Shown here piece by piece: positions 17,005 through 24,341 of a stretch of 34,719 nt of DNA. The translations under genes were made by a program, and so were the position numbers. The stretch lies in the NCBI GenBank assembly GCA_003731685.1, contig RCNO01000027.1, forward strand, positions 1 through 34,719. The letters are read 5' to 3'. The DNA comes from Bacteroidetes/Chlorobi group bacterium MS-B_bin-24 (GTDB lineage Bacteria; Bacteroidota; Ignavibacteria; Kapaibacteriales; UBA2268). Position 1 is the stretch's first letter; each line of letters begins with the position of its first letter. The notes beneath the pieces were generated by a model that made no database searches, was not told where the DNA came from, and worked only from the letters and a program-made list of their open reading frames with translations.

Positions 17005-17870
17005 TCCAATTCCTTCAATGCTATTAAAGCTTGTTCTTCGGTTGGTGGGATACCATGCCATTCGTATTTGTCGAACATAAAGGAAATGGGGTATCCCATC
17101 TTCGTTTTTGCAATAATCACAGTTGGCCTGCCAATTTTCTGTTCGTGATTCTGTATAAATTTTTTAAAAGAATCATATATTTCAGAATAATTATGTCCAT
17201 CGATTGTCAGAACCTCAAAATTAAAAGCTTCGAATTTTTTTTCGATGGGGTAAATGCTCATCACATCTCTAACTCTGCCGTCAATCTGACAATCATTGTT
17301 GTCGACAATCCAGCAGAGGTTGTCGAGTTTGTAATTTCCTGCTGCCATTGCGGCTTCCCAAGTGGAACCTTCTTGGAGTTCTCCATCGCCAGTAAGTGCA
17401 AATACTCTGCGGTCATTTTTATCCAGGTACTTGTCGCTCAAAGCCATTCCAACTGCAATAGAAATGCCTTGACCAAGCGAACCAGCAGCGGTTTCGATTC
17501 CCGGCAAACCAACGTCGAGTGCCGGATGTCCTTGCAATCTTGAACCTAATTTCCGAAGTGTTTTAAGTTCTTCAACAGGAAAAAAGCCAGCTCGGGCAAG
17601 CGTAGCGTAGAGAATTGGACAAATATGTCCTGCACTCAGAACAAATCTATCTCTTTGTTCCCATTTTGGGTTCTGAGGGTCGTAGCGCATTATTCCACCA
17701 AAGAAAAGCACTGCAAATAAATCGGCTGTCCCCAAAGAACCACCCGAATGCCCTGAACCAGCAAGAGCAAGACTTTTGATAACATCCTTGCGCAATTCTT
17801 TGGCAATTGGCTTAAATTCCCAGCTTTCTCTCGGTTTGTTCTCGAATGTTACTTTTTCAAATTCAAACAT
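17001..17870 (-). CDS. Transketolase, N-terminal half (split enzyme)
   Basis: A 289-residue TPP-binding subunit. LAGSGHSGGSLGTADL near residue 35-50 is the diphosphate-binding entry, and GDGELQEGSTWEAA followed by VDNNDCQIDG makes the GDG-to-NN thiamine diphosphate motif. The ATG at 17870 is chosen over an upstream in-frame TTG at 17891. It is the first gene of a five-gene minus-strand operon (this gene, lipoprotein, C-half, Memo-AMMECR1, lpxK) and is divergent from flhF. Confidence 0.94.
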   Translation of the reverse strand: MFEFEKVTFENKPRESWEFKPIAKELRKDVIKSLALAGSGHSGGSLGTADLFAVLFFGGIMRYDPQNPKWEQRDRFVLSAGHICPILYATLARAGFFPVEELKTLRKLGSRLQGHPALDVGLPGIETAAGSLGQGISIAVGMALSDKYLDKNDRRVFALTGDGELQEGSTWEAAMAAGNYKLDNLCWIVDNNDCQIDGRVRDVMSIYPIEKKFEAFNFEVLTIDGHNYSEIYDSFKKFIQNHEQKIGRPTVIIAKTKMGYPISFMFDKYEWHGIPPTEEQALIALKELE

Positions 17871-17899
17871 AATTTCAACAACTTCAAGCAATAAAAAAG

Positions 17900-17907
17900 C
17901 AAAATTA
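17900..17907 (-). promoter_or_regulatory. Candidate promoter of transketolase-lpxK operon
   Basis: On the minus strand TAATTTTG fits TAnnTTTG. Predicted RNA start is near 17893, 23 nt before the ATG. Confidence 0.4.
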
Positions 17908-17961
17908 TAAAATATTAAAAATGTATTTTTATTTAAAATTAAATTTGCAAAAATTTGTTTT

Positions 17962-17981
17962 TGGCATAATAATTACTTTTG
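17962..17981 (+). promoter_or_regulatory. Candidate promoter of flhF operon (two readings)
   Basis: TGGCAT-N5-TTACT (17962-17977) resembles the sigma-54 -24/-12 element with GG and the downstream pair 10 nt apart, but the normally invariant GC is AC. The overlapping TACTTTTG (17974-17981) fits the Bacteroidota TAnnTTTG element. Either reading puts the RNA start near 17988, 21 nt before the ATG. Confidence 0.4.
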
Positions 17982-18008
17982 TTTTTATTAATTCCAAAAA
18001 GGGGAAAG

Positions 18009-19124
18009 ATGAAAATAAGGAAGTACAGAGTAAGAAATTTCCAGGAAGGAAAGGATAAAATTATTGCAGAACTTGGTCCGGAAGCGATAATTTTGTCAAC
18101 AAGGGTTATACCTCCATCGCCACCAGAAATGGAAAAGATGGTAGAATTAGTGGCAGCATTGGATACCGAAGATACCAAAGACGAAAAGTATTTCAAAGAG
18201 ACCAAGCCTTCGATAGAAAAGCCAGAGTATACCAAATCGGAATTGATTGAATTTTCTTCCAGCATTTATAAAGAGCTGGTTAGTTTGAAAAATCTTATTT
18301 GGAATTTCTATGAAAAAATAAATTATACTTTCATTTCCCACCTTCCTCCCGATATTGCAGAGTTATCGAAGCTGATGTTGAAAAATGGATTTTCCACAGA
18401 CTTCACTTTATCATTTGTTCAGAGTTTAAAAGAGAATAAATACATTGACTTTGAAGAATTACGGCAAACAGCAATTCAGATTCTTGCAGATAAAATTACT
18501 TATGCTTCTGCAATAGAAAAGAGTAATGTGCAACAAATATTAATCTTCATTGGTCTAACTGGATGTGGCAAAACATTGAACATCATAAAGTTGGGCGTTT
18601 TGTTTAAAATTCTTCTTAATGCCAAAGTCAATGTTATTTCTTGCGATTATAGAAAAATAGGCGGGTGGGAGCAGTTGCAAATACTTTCTGCAGTCTCAAA
18701 CTTACCTTCTTTTTATTGCCAATCCAATGCAGAATTAGGTGAATACCTTAAAAACATTGGTTCTTACGATTTCCTGTTGATTGACACAAGTGGAGGAAGC
18801 CCGAAAGACGAGAGTTTAATAAGCGAGCTCGAAGAGTTGGTTGGTTTAGCTACACCATCGAAGAAGATATTGGTGCTTTCGGTTGCAAACGATAAAATGA
18901 ATTTCAAAGAAAATTTAAAAGGTTTTGGAAAACTAAAACCAGATTACCTTTTGCTTACAAAGTTTGACGAAGTTGATACTATTGGTCACATTTACGAACC
19001 TCTTTTGGAAATATCCAGCCAAATTAAACCGATTTATTTCTCCTCAAGTCCAGACATTCCTTATGGAATTGAGCCTGCTGGCTCTGAATTCTTAAAGAAG
19101 TTTTTAATTAATTATGTTGAATGA
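18009..19124 (+). CDS. flhF: FlhF-like SRP-family GTPase
   Basis: FlhF helps set flagellar number and position. The 371-residue product starts MKIRKYRVRNFQEGKDKI, with the family's ELGPEAIILSTR segment, then an acidic linker, a helical N domain and a G domain from about residue 180. The P-loop GLTGCGKT is at 182-189. The motifs deviate from canonical FlhF: the residue after GKT is Leu rather than Thr, the TDTYR-type segment reads SCDYRKIGG, and DTAGR reads DTSGG, losing the conserved Arg. TKFDE is intact. GTP binding is plausible but hydrolysis may be altered. AGGGGAAAG precedes the ATG. It leads flhG, an unknown gene and fliA. Confidence 0.87.
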   Translation: MKIRKYRVRNFQEGKDKIIAELGPEAIILSTRVIPPSPPEMEKMVELVAALDTEDTKDEKYFKETKPSIEKPEYTKSELIEFSSSIYKELVSLKNLIWNFYEKINYTFISHLPPDIAELSKLMLKNGFSTDFTLSFVQSLKENKYIDFEELRQTAIQILADKITYASAIEKSNVQQILIFIGLTGCGKTLNIIKLGVLFKILLNAKVNVISCDYRKIGGWEQLQILSAVSNLPSFYCQSNAELGEYLKNIGSYDFLLIDTSGGSPKDESLISELEELVGLATPSKKILVLSVANDKMNFKENLKGFGKLKPDYLLLTKFDEVDTIGHIYEPLLEISSQIKPIYFSSSPDIPYGIEPAGSEFLKKFLINYVE

Positions 19125-19905
19125 GAAAATGAGTTCGGATTTTCGTGAAAAAATAATTGTTTCATTCATAAGTGGAAAAGGTGCAATAGGCAAAAGTGTC
19201 ATCCTTTCGCTTATTGCAAGGGTTCTTGTCGAAGATTTCTCGAAAATTTTAATTTGGGATAACGATATATTTTCTCCTATTCAGCATTTTATCAACAATG
19301 TCGAACCCAATACTCGACTCGTAGATGTTCTCGAAAATAACTTGACAATCAATAAAGCGTTGACTAAAATCAACGAAAGAATTTCATTAATAGGAGGGGG
19401 AATTAATGAATTAGACTTTAATCCTGAAATTTCCGATGTGCTTATCAAAAAATTTGTAGAATTGATGAAAGAGCACGATTTTGATATTGTTTTTATTGAT
19501 AATCATTCTGGGTTCAGCAAAACAATAGTGGATTTTTGCAAAATCTCTTCACTTAATCTTATGTTCCTTTCCGATGACCCTACTTCTGTTTTGGATGCTT
19601 ACGGATTGACAAAAATTCTGTATAAAGCTTTTAGTATCAACAACATTGCGACAATCGTTAATAATGTAATTGATAAAGAAGACGGAATGGAAATTCTTAA
19701 GGTTTTTAATCTTGCCACAACGAATTTCCTTAAAAAAGAATTTTCCAATGTTGGCATCATTTACTACGAAAAGGAATTGAAGAAACATTTATTATATCAA
19801 GATTTATTTGCCCAAACCAAAAACAATGCAGAATTTATTCAAAACATAAGGAATATTTCAAATAATATAATTAATTTCGTTTTGAAACATCAAAGAGTTG
19901 TTTAA
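19114..19905 (+). CDS. flhG: FlhG/MinD-like ATPase
   Basis: A ParA/MinD-type ATPase that partners FlhF in counting flagella. The deviant Walker A is SGKGAIGKSVILSLIA near residue 20-35: the signature first Lys is present, but the usual KGGVGKT is changed to KGAIGKS. The DADLGLAN-like segment reads DNDIFSPIQHF and the Walker A'-like DTGAG reads DNHSG. These are large departures for a family that is normally well conserved. The C-terminus lacks an obvious amphipathic membrane-targeting helix. Two starts are possible: ATG 19114 overlaps flhF by 11 bp, ATG 19129 lies 4 bp after its stop. The assignment leans on the neighbours. Confidence 0.8.
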   Translation: MLNEKMSSDFREKIIVSFISGKGAIGKSVILSLIARVLVEDFSKILIWDNDIFSPIQHFINNVEPNTRLVDVLENNLTINKALTKINERISLIGGGINELDFNPEISDVLIKKFVELMKEHDFDIVFIDNHSGFSKTIVDFCKISSLNLMFLSDDPTSVLDAYGLTKILYKAFSINNIATIVNNVIDKEDGMEILKVFNLATTNFLKKEFSNVGIIYYEKELKKHLLYQDLFAQTKNNAEFIQNIRNISNNIINFVLKHQRVV

Positions 19906-19935
19906 TATTTTTGTTGGAAACAAAGAATTAAAGTT

Positions 19936-20481
19936 ATGGCAAAAAAAGACAAAGAAGTTTTATCGGAAGATAGAAAAAAGGCTTTAAAGGAAAAGGAAAA
20001 AGTTAAAAAAGAGCAAGAAGCCCGTTTAAAGAAAAGACTTAAGATTGAAAGAAAAAGAATAAATAAAATAGTTTCTTTTCCATTTAAGACTTTATTCGTT
20101 TTGGGAATGGTTTCTGGCTGTGTTTTCTTTCTTTACAATTTTTATGCAGAGGCAGAAACTCTTTTGATTTCATTGTTCAAAGGCTTTGTTCTGTTCGTTC
20201 TCGTATACTTTGGGCTTGGGTTGTTAATTCTTATTTGGTTATTCGTTTTAGCCAAAGTTAGACAAAAAGAAGCCGAAGAAAAGAAGCGATTAGAAGAAGA
20301 ATTAGCGAAAGAGCGAGAACGAGAAAATCTTGAAGGGAGATACGAAAGAGAACTCCTTTTGAAGCAAGCACAAGAAAAAAGGGAAGAAGAATTAAAAAAA
20401 CTTCGGGAGCAATTGAATAAAGAACAGACCGCCGAAGGAATGGATTTTACTCAAGCCAATAATATTGGAACTAATCCCTAA
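19936..20481 (+). CDS. Unknown two-TM coiled-coil protein in flagellar operon
   Basis: A 181-residue protein that I do not recognise. Residues 1-45 are extremely rich in Lys, Glu and Arg. Two transmembrane helices lie near 48-67 and 78-104, and residues about 105-165 form a long charged helix predicted to be a coiled coil, with both charged ends probably cytoplasmic. It sits 30 bp after flhG and 9 bp before fliA, so it is probably co-transcribed with flagellar regulators. It could be a polar membrane anchor or an assembly factor, but this is inferred only from position and topology. Confidence 0.75.
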   Translation: MAKKDKEVLSEDRKKALKEKEKVKKEQEARLKKRLKIERKRINKIVSFPFKTLFVLGMVSGCVFFLYNFYAEAETLLISLFKGFVLFVLVYFGLGLLILIWLFVLAKVRQKEAEEKKRLEEELAKERERENLEGRYERELLLKQAQEKREEELKKLREQLNKEQTAEGMDFTQANNIGTNP

Positions 20482-20490
20482 TCTTTATAA

Positions 20491-21264
20491 ATGACCGAGA
20501 AAGAGCAATCGAATTCCATAGATGAAATTTGGTTAAAATATAAGGAAAGCCATTCCTTCCTTTTAAGGAATCAGTTAGTGCTTCGTTATCTTTCTCTTGT
20601 TAAAAGTGTTTTGAAAACTATTAGGTTGCCACAGAATACACTTTTAACATCGAACGACCTGATAAACTATGGGATTATAGGGCTAATCGATGCCATAGAG
20701 AAATTCGAACCCACACAAAATGTTAAATTTGAAACATATGCATATCAAAGAATTCGAGGTGCGATAATTGATGAAATACGCCGACTGGATTGGCTTTCCC
20801 GAAGTGAACGGCACAAAGCCAAAAACCTTATCAAAACAATTGACCAAAGTTACGCTGAAACTGGGGAAGCCAGCGTAGAGGAACTTTCGAAAAGGTTGAA
20901 TGTCTCCGAAGATGAACTGCGTAAATACTTTTCTGCCTATCAATCCAGCCAAAACTCATTTTTTATCACCGAAACTTTGAGCGTCGATGAAGACGAAGAC
21001 GATTTGCTGTTTGTGGCAAACATCTCGACCGAAGAGAAAAATGCACTCGACGATATTGTTGATAATGAAAAAATCGAAATAATTTATAACTTTCTCAAAT
21101 CCTTGCCCGAGAGGGAGAGATTAATAATCACACTTTATTATTACGAAAATTTAAAGTTTAAAGAGATTGGGGTTTTGTTGGAACTTTCGGAAAGCAGAGT
21201 TTCGCAAATTCATTCGGCGGTAATTAAAAAGCTTCGACAGAAATTCAAGGAATTAGAAGAGTAA
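20491..21264 (+). CDS. fliA: Sigma-28 flagellar sigma factor FliA/WhiG
   Basis: A 257-residue group 3 sigma factor. Region 2 runs from about 25 to 110 (NDLINYGIIGLIDAIEKFEP and TYAYQRIRGAIIDEIRRLDW, the FliA-type -10 recognition helix). Region 3 has VEELSKRLNVSEDELRKY, and region 4 has LPERERLIITLYYYENL and a helix-turn-helix SESRVSQIHSAVIKKLR. It probably transcribes late flagellar genes. No flgM anti-sigma gene is visible nearby. It is the last gene of the flhF operon and ends 14 bp before the convergent lipoprotein gene. Confidence 0.93.
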   Translation: MTEKEQSNSIDEIWLKYKESHSFLLRNQLVLRYLSLVKSVLKTIRLPQNTLLTSNDLINYGIIGLIDAIEKFEPTQNVKFETYAYQRIRGAIIDEIRRLDWLSRSERHKAKNLIKTIDQSYAETGEASVEELSKRLNVSEDELRKYFSAYQSSQNSFFITETLSVDEDEDDLLFVANISTEEKNALDDIVDNEKIEIIYNFLKSLPERERLIITLYYYENLKFKEIGVLLELSESRVSQIHSAVIKKLRQKFKELEE

Positions 21265-21278
21265 ATAAAATATACTGC

Positions 21279-21788
21279 TTAAAAATAAGTATCATCTCGC
21301 CAGTATGTGATTTGCCAGATGGAATCCACAGGATTAAACTTCACTTTAAAGTTTGCTTTGCCTTGGAGTTGAATAATATCATTTGGCGAAAAAACGATTG
21401 TTAGCGAGAACGCCCGTTGGATATTTTTTTCCAAAGAATCGCCAATACTTAAATATGAGTCGTTCCAGATTAAGTTTATGTTTGAAGCAGATTGAAACAA
21501 ACCATAAGTAGTTTTGATATCTTCGAATTTGCCCCAACTTAAATCAGCCCCGAGGTCATAATTTCGATAAACAAAAACAAAATCCTCCGATAGGAGCTTG
21601 CTGTAAACTGCTGTATCTTTAAAATTGTATGCATAACTAAAATTTTTAAACAAGCCGTCAATTGTCTTTTGGTCTGAAAGAATAGTTTCATTCTGTCGAG
21701 GCTCAACTAATTTGGGGGCGAATGGGTTGACACAGCCAACTAATGAAAAGAGGAAAATTGCCAATAGCACTTTGAATGACCGATACAT
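21279..21788 (-). CDS. NTF2-like lipoprotein B
   Basis: A 169-residue lipoprotein starting MYRSFKVLLAIFLFSLVGC (lipobox LVGC). The mature part has helices then a curved sheet ending in WQITYWRDDTYF, the pattern of NTF2/SnoaL-like cone folds. It resembles the gene just upstream (shared FKNFSYAYNFKDTAVYSKLLSED-type start and W-ITxW end), so the two are probably a tandem duplication. The ATG at 21788 lies 2 bp after that gene's stop; an in-frame TTG at 21794 is an alternative. Function is unknown. It is the last gene of the ybaB-recR operon. Confidence 0.8.
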   Translation of the reverse strand: MYRSFKVLLAIFLFSLVGCVNPFAPKLVEPRQNETILSDQKTIDGLFKNFSYAYNFKDTAVYSKLLSEDFVFVYRNYDLGADLSWGKFEDIKTTYGLFQSASNINLIWNDSYLSIGDSLEKNIQRAFSLTIVFSPNDIIQLQGKANFKVKFNPVDSIWQITYWRDDTYF

Positions 21789-21790
21789 CT

Positions 21791-22387
21791 TCAAGATTTC
21801 ACTTTTGCCTTCAAAACACTAAAAGTTGGGTAATTTCCATTTTTTGAAATGAAATCTAACCATTGTGTAATCTTCCATAGTCCGTTTCTGTTGATTTTAA
21901 GTACAAATTGTGCTGTTCCTTTGTAGGAGTTGTTTATAGAGTTATCCCTAGAATTAATGTCGAGAATGTAGTCAGAAACAAATATGGTTGAATCGGGGGA
22001 AAATGCAGTTAAGTTCGGATTTGTAAAAAGAAGAACTGGATAACTTTCGGCTGAAAATTTTGAAAAAAGGTTTTTGGCAAAATCAATTTCAGAGCTCAAA
22101 TCCCAAGCAGAGAAAAGGTTCGGATAAACTGAAAAAACATCGGAGCTGGGATAAAACATAAATTTTGTTGCACTATCGTCGGAGAAACAACTTTGATAAA
22201 CTGTTAAATTTTTCTGATTAAAAGAGCGAAGGAAATTATCAATTACAATTTGTGGGGTAGTGGGCGGGGGAAAGTTTGTGTTATTTCCCTCGGGTTCTTC
22301 GGGTGTGCGAGTTTGAAACAAACCACAAGAAGAATTGAACAATAGAATAAAGACAAAAAAGAGGAATATGTTTGCAAGTCTGTTCAT
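21791..22387 (-). CDS. NTF2-like lipoprotein A
   Basis: A 198-residue lipoprotein with signal peptide MNRLANIFLFFVFILLFNSSC, a Pro/Asn-rich linker, and a domain of about 150 residues. The segment IDNFLRSFNQKNLTVYQSCF and the final GLWKITQWLDFIS match the start and end of the next gene's domain. Its ATG overlaps the recR stop (ATGA, 22384-22387). An outer-membrane lipoprotein coupled to a recombination gene is probably chance operon packing. No catalytic residues stand out. Confidence 0.8.
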   Translation of the reverse strand: MNRLANIFLFFVFILLFNSSCGLFQTRTPEEPEGNNTNFPPPTTPQIVIDNFLRSFNQKNLTVYQSCFSDDSATKFMFYPSSDVFSVYPNLFSAWDLSSEIDFAKNLFSKFSAESYPVLLFTNPNLTAFSPDSTIFVSDYILDINSRDNSINNSYKGTAQFVLKINRNGLWKITQWLDFISKNGNYPTFSVLKAKVKS

Positions 22388-22980
22388 TTGATTTCAATTC
22401 TGTTTTCAATAGCGTTCATCAATGTTGCATCGTCAACGAATTGGATTTCTGTACCTATGGGCATTCCACGAGCAATTCTCGTCAATCGAACGGGAAATTT
22501 TCGCAAAAGATTGACGATGTAGTGGATTGTAACTTCGCCTTCGACACTTGGATTGAGAGCAAAAAGAATTTCTTTGGCAGTTTTGGCACGTTCCACAAGC
22601 TCGCTGATTTTTAATTTTGATATTGAGATTCCATCAAGATGATTAATTGTCCCATGCAAAACATGGTAGACACCATTAAATTCATTCGTTTTTTCAATGG
22701 CGATTACATCGTCGGGCTGTTCGACAACACAAATCAAACCTTTATCCCGATTTTCCGAACTACAAATGGGGCAAGGGTTCTGCTCGGTAAAGTTAAAGCA
22801 GATTTTACATAATTGCACTCGGCTTTTTAATTCTGTAAGAGTTTCGGCGAATTGTCGGACAAATTCATCTGGTTGACGAAGCAAAAAGTAGGTGAGTCTT
22901 TGGGCAGATTTTTTCCCAATTGTTGGCAACGACGATAAAATTTCAATCATTTTTTCGATAGTTGGAGAAGTGTATTGCAT
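22384..22980 (-). CDS. recR: Recombination mediator RecR
   Basis: RecR works with RecO (and RecF) to load RecA on gapped DNA. The 198-residue product starts MQYTSPTIEKMIEILSSLP, with the helix-hairpin-helix PTIGKKSAQRL near residue 20, a Cys4 zinc finger (CKIC and CPIC) near 55-75, and the Toprim segment VVEQPDDVIAIEKT near 80, ending in conserved GMPIGTEIQFVDD. The ATG at 22980 matches the usual RecR N-terminus; a GTG at 22989 overlapping the ybaB stop is an alternative. ybaB directly upstream is the standard arrangement, although dnaX, often next to them, is absent. Confidence 0.95.
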   Translation of the reverse strand: MQYTSPTIEKMIEILSSLPTIGKKSAQRLTYFLLRQPDEFVRQFAETLTELKSRVQLCKICFNFTEQNPCPICSSENRDKGLICVVEQPDDVIAIEKTNEFNGVYHVLHGTINHLDGISISKLKISELVERAKTAKEILFALNPSVEGEVTIHYIVNLLRKFPVRLTRIARGMPIGTEIQFVDDATLMNAIENRIEIK

Positions 22981-22985
22981 TTTCT

Positions 22986-23306
22986 TCACAAATTAAAGTT
23001 GAAATAAGAGGATAAAGGTCCTAAAAGCTTTTGTATGTTGGAAGAGCCTTCCTGTTTTGCTTTTTCCAGTGCTTGGTTAACAGCAGCAGAAATCAAATCT
23101 TCGAGTAGAGACTTATCTCCCAGAGCAAAAGCTTCATCGGAAATGCTAATATCAACAATTTCAAGATTACCATTGACTTTGGCGGTGACAAAACCAGCCC
23201 CGCTTTGTGCTTCATATATCCTTCCTCTTGCTTCTTCTTGAATACGCGCCAGCTCGGATTGCATTTTCTGCATCATCTCCATTGCTTCTTTTAAGTCGAA
23301 TTTCAT
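22986..23306 (-). CDS. ybaB: YbaB/EbfC nucleoid-associated protein
   Basis: A 106-residue DNA-binding protein that forms a dimer through two long helices. MEMMQKMQSELARIQEEA and GFVTAKVNGNLEIVDI are the expected N-terminal helix and central sheet, and LEDLISAAVNQALEKA the second helix. It lies directly before recR in a ybaB-recR order seen across bacteria. It is the first gene of its operon. No TAnnTTTG element was found in front of it, only near-matches. Confidence 0.94.
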   Translation of the reverse strand: MKFDLKEAMEMMQKMQSELARIQEEARGRIYEAQSGAGFVTAKVNGNLEIVDISISDEAFALGDKSLLEDLISAAVNQALEKAKQEGSSNIQKLLGPLSSYFNFNL

Positions 23307-23590
23307 ATCTACACTTTTAATTTATGCTACTAACACACAAATTCAAAACGAATAATTCTTTTTATTGTTTTTAGATATTGTCTTTATGTTCGATTTACAA
23401 ATTTTGTTAATTCATAACTAGTAAAATTAGCGAAATACAATTAAACATTTTCTAATAACCAATTTCTTAATATCCTTCGAATCTTGTAAGGGGAGAGCTA
23501 ATTGCGATATGAGAAAAAACTATGAATTGATTAATACTCAGTTTTTTTATAATTTTTCGATAAGCTTATTTCTAATAACAAGAAAAACTT
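23307..23590. other. Divergent intergenic region ybaB/pspA
   Basis: About 330 bp without a supported gene separate the ybaB and pspA starts. It is very AT-rich. It holds a possible sigma-54-like element at 23491-23506, a TAnnTTTG element just before pspA, and a 30-codon open frame (23509-23601) that I do not accept as a gene. No strong hairpin was seen. Confidence 0.5.
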
Positions 23591-23598
23591 TATTTTTG
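23591..23598 (+). promoter_or_regulatory. Candidate promoter of pspA
   Basis: TATTTTTG fits TAnnTTTG and predicts RNA starting near 23605, 34 nt before the ATG. No clear -33 element. Confidence 0.35.
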
Positions 23599-23638
23599 TA
23601 AAAAAAGAGTGTTTTATAATTAAAACAAAAGGTATGTT

Positions 23639-24340
23639 ATGGGAATATTTAGTAGGATTGCAGATATTTTCAAAGCAAATGTAAACGACGCACTCGACAA
23701 AGCCGAGGACCCCGAAAAGATGATTAAGCAAATGGTCCTCGAAATGGAGGAGAGCGTTAACAAAGCTACTCTTGCAGTTGCAAATGCAATAGCCAACGAG
23801 AAGTCGTTGGAGCGAAAAATCGAAAAGGCTCGAAAAGAATCCGAAGATTGGGAATTTAAAGCTCGCCAAGCCTTGCAAGCCGGTCGCGAAGACCTTGCCA
23901 AAGCCGCTTTGGAAAAGAAGATTATTGCCGAAAAGAACTACCAAGACCTTTTGCCAATTTACCAACAGGCAAAAGAAACAACCTCGAAGTTGCGTTCGCA
24001 ACTTAATAGTTTAAAGGCCAAATTGGAAGAAGCTCGTGCTCGGCAAAGCACATTAATTGCACGCTCGCAGGCAGCAAAAGCACAGAAACAAATTTCCCAA
24101 AGTTTGAGTGGGGTCGCAGCAGATGCTTTTTCGAAGTTCGATAAGTATGAAGAAAAAATTGAAAAAATGGAAGCCGAAGCAGCTGCATTTGAACAATTGA
24201 GTTCTGAAAGTCGTTCCCTTGAGGAAGAGTTTAAGATGCTTTCATCCTCTTCCGATGTTGAGCAGCGACTACTTGAACTCAAGTCCCAAATGGGTTTGCT
24301 TCCACAAAATACCGAAAAAGAAACAAATCAGGAGAAGTAA
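23639..24340 (+). CDS. pspA: PspA/Vipp1 (IM30) membrane-stress protein
   Basis: An ESCRT-III-like protein that polymerises on damaged inner membrane. The 233-residue product begins MGIFSRIADIFKANVNDALD, with an amphipathic N-terminal helix and the PEKMIKQMVLEMEESV segment, followed by almost continuous coiled coil rich in Ala, Glu, Lys and Arg through about residue 215, as expected. The C-terminus (SQMGLLPQNTEKETNQEK) is short. The start is fixed by the conserved MGIFSR N-terminus. It is followed 1 bp later by a YbjN-like gene on the same strand. No pspF, pspB or pspC is present, so control must differ from the enterobacterial system. Confidence 0.93.
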   Translation: MGIFSRIADIFKANVNDALDKAEDPEKMIKQMVLEMEESVNKATLAVANAIANEKSLERKIEKARKESEDWEFKARQALQAGREDLAKAALEKKIIAEKNYQDLLPIYQQAKETTSKLRSQLNSLKAKLEEARARQSTLIARSQAAKAQKQISQSLSGVAADAFSKFDKYEEKIEKMEAEAAAFEQLSSESRSLEEEFKMLSSSSDVEQRLLELKSQMGLLPQNTEKETNQEK

Positions 24341-24341
24341 A

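Noticed and set aside
23540-23564. TCGATAA resembling the sigma-28 -10 element CCGATAA, tempting because fliA is nearby
   Set aside because: No TAAA-type -35 element lies about 15 nt upstream and pspA is not a flagellar gene.
23509-23601. Thirty-codon open frame with an AGGGGAG sequence 12-13 nt before its ATG, upstream of pspA
   Set aside because: The spacing is long, the peptide composition looks like translated AT-rich noise, and the stretch overlaps the likely pspA promoter.
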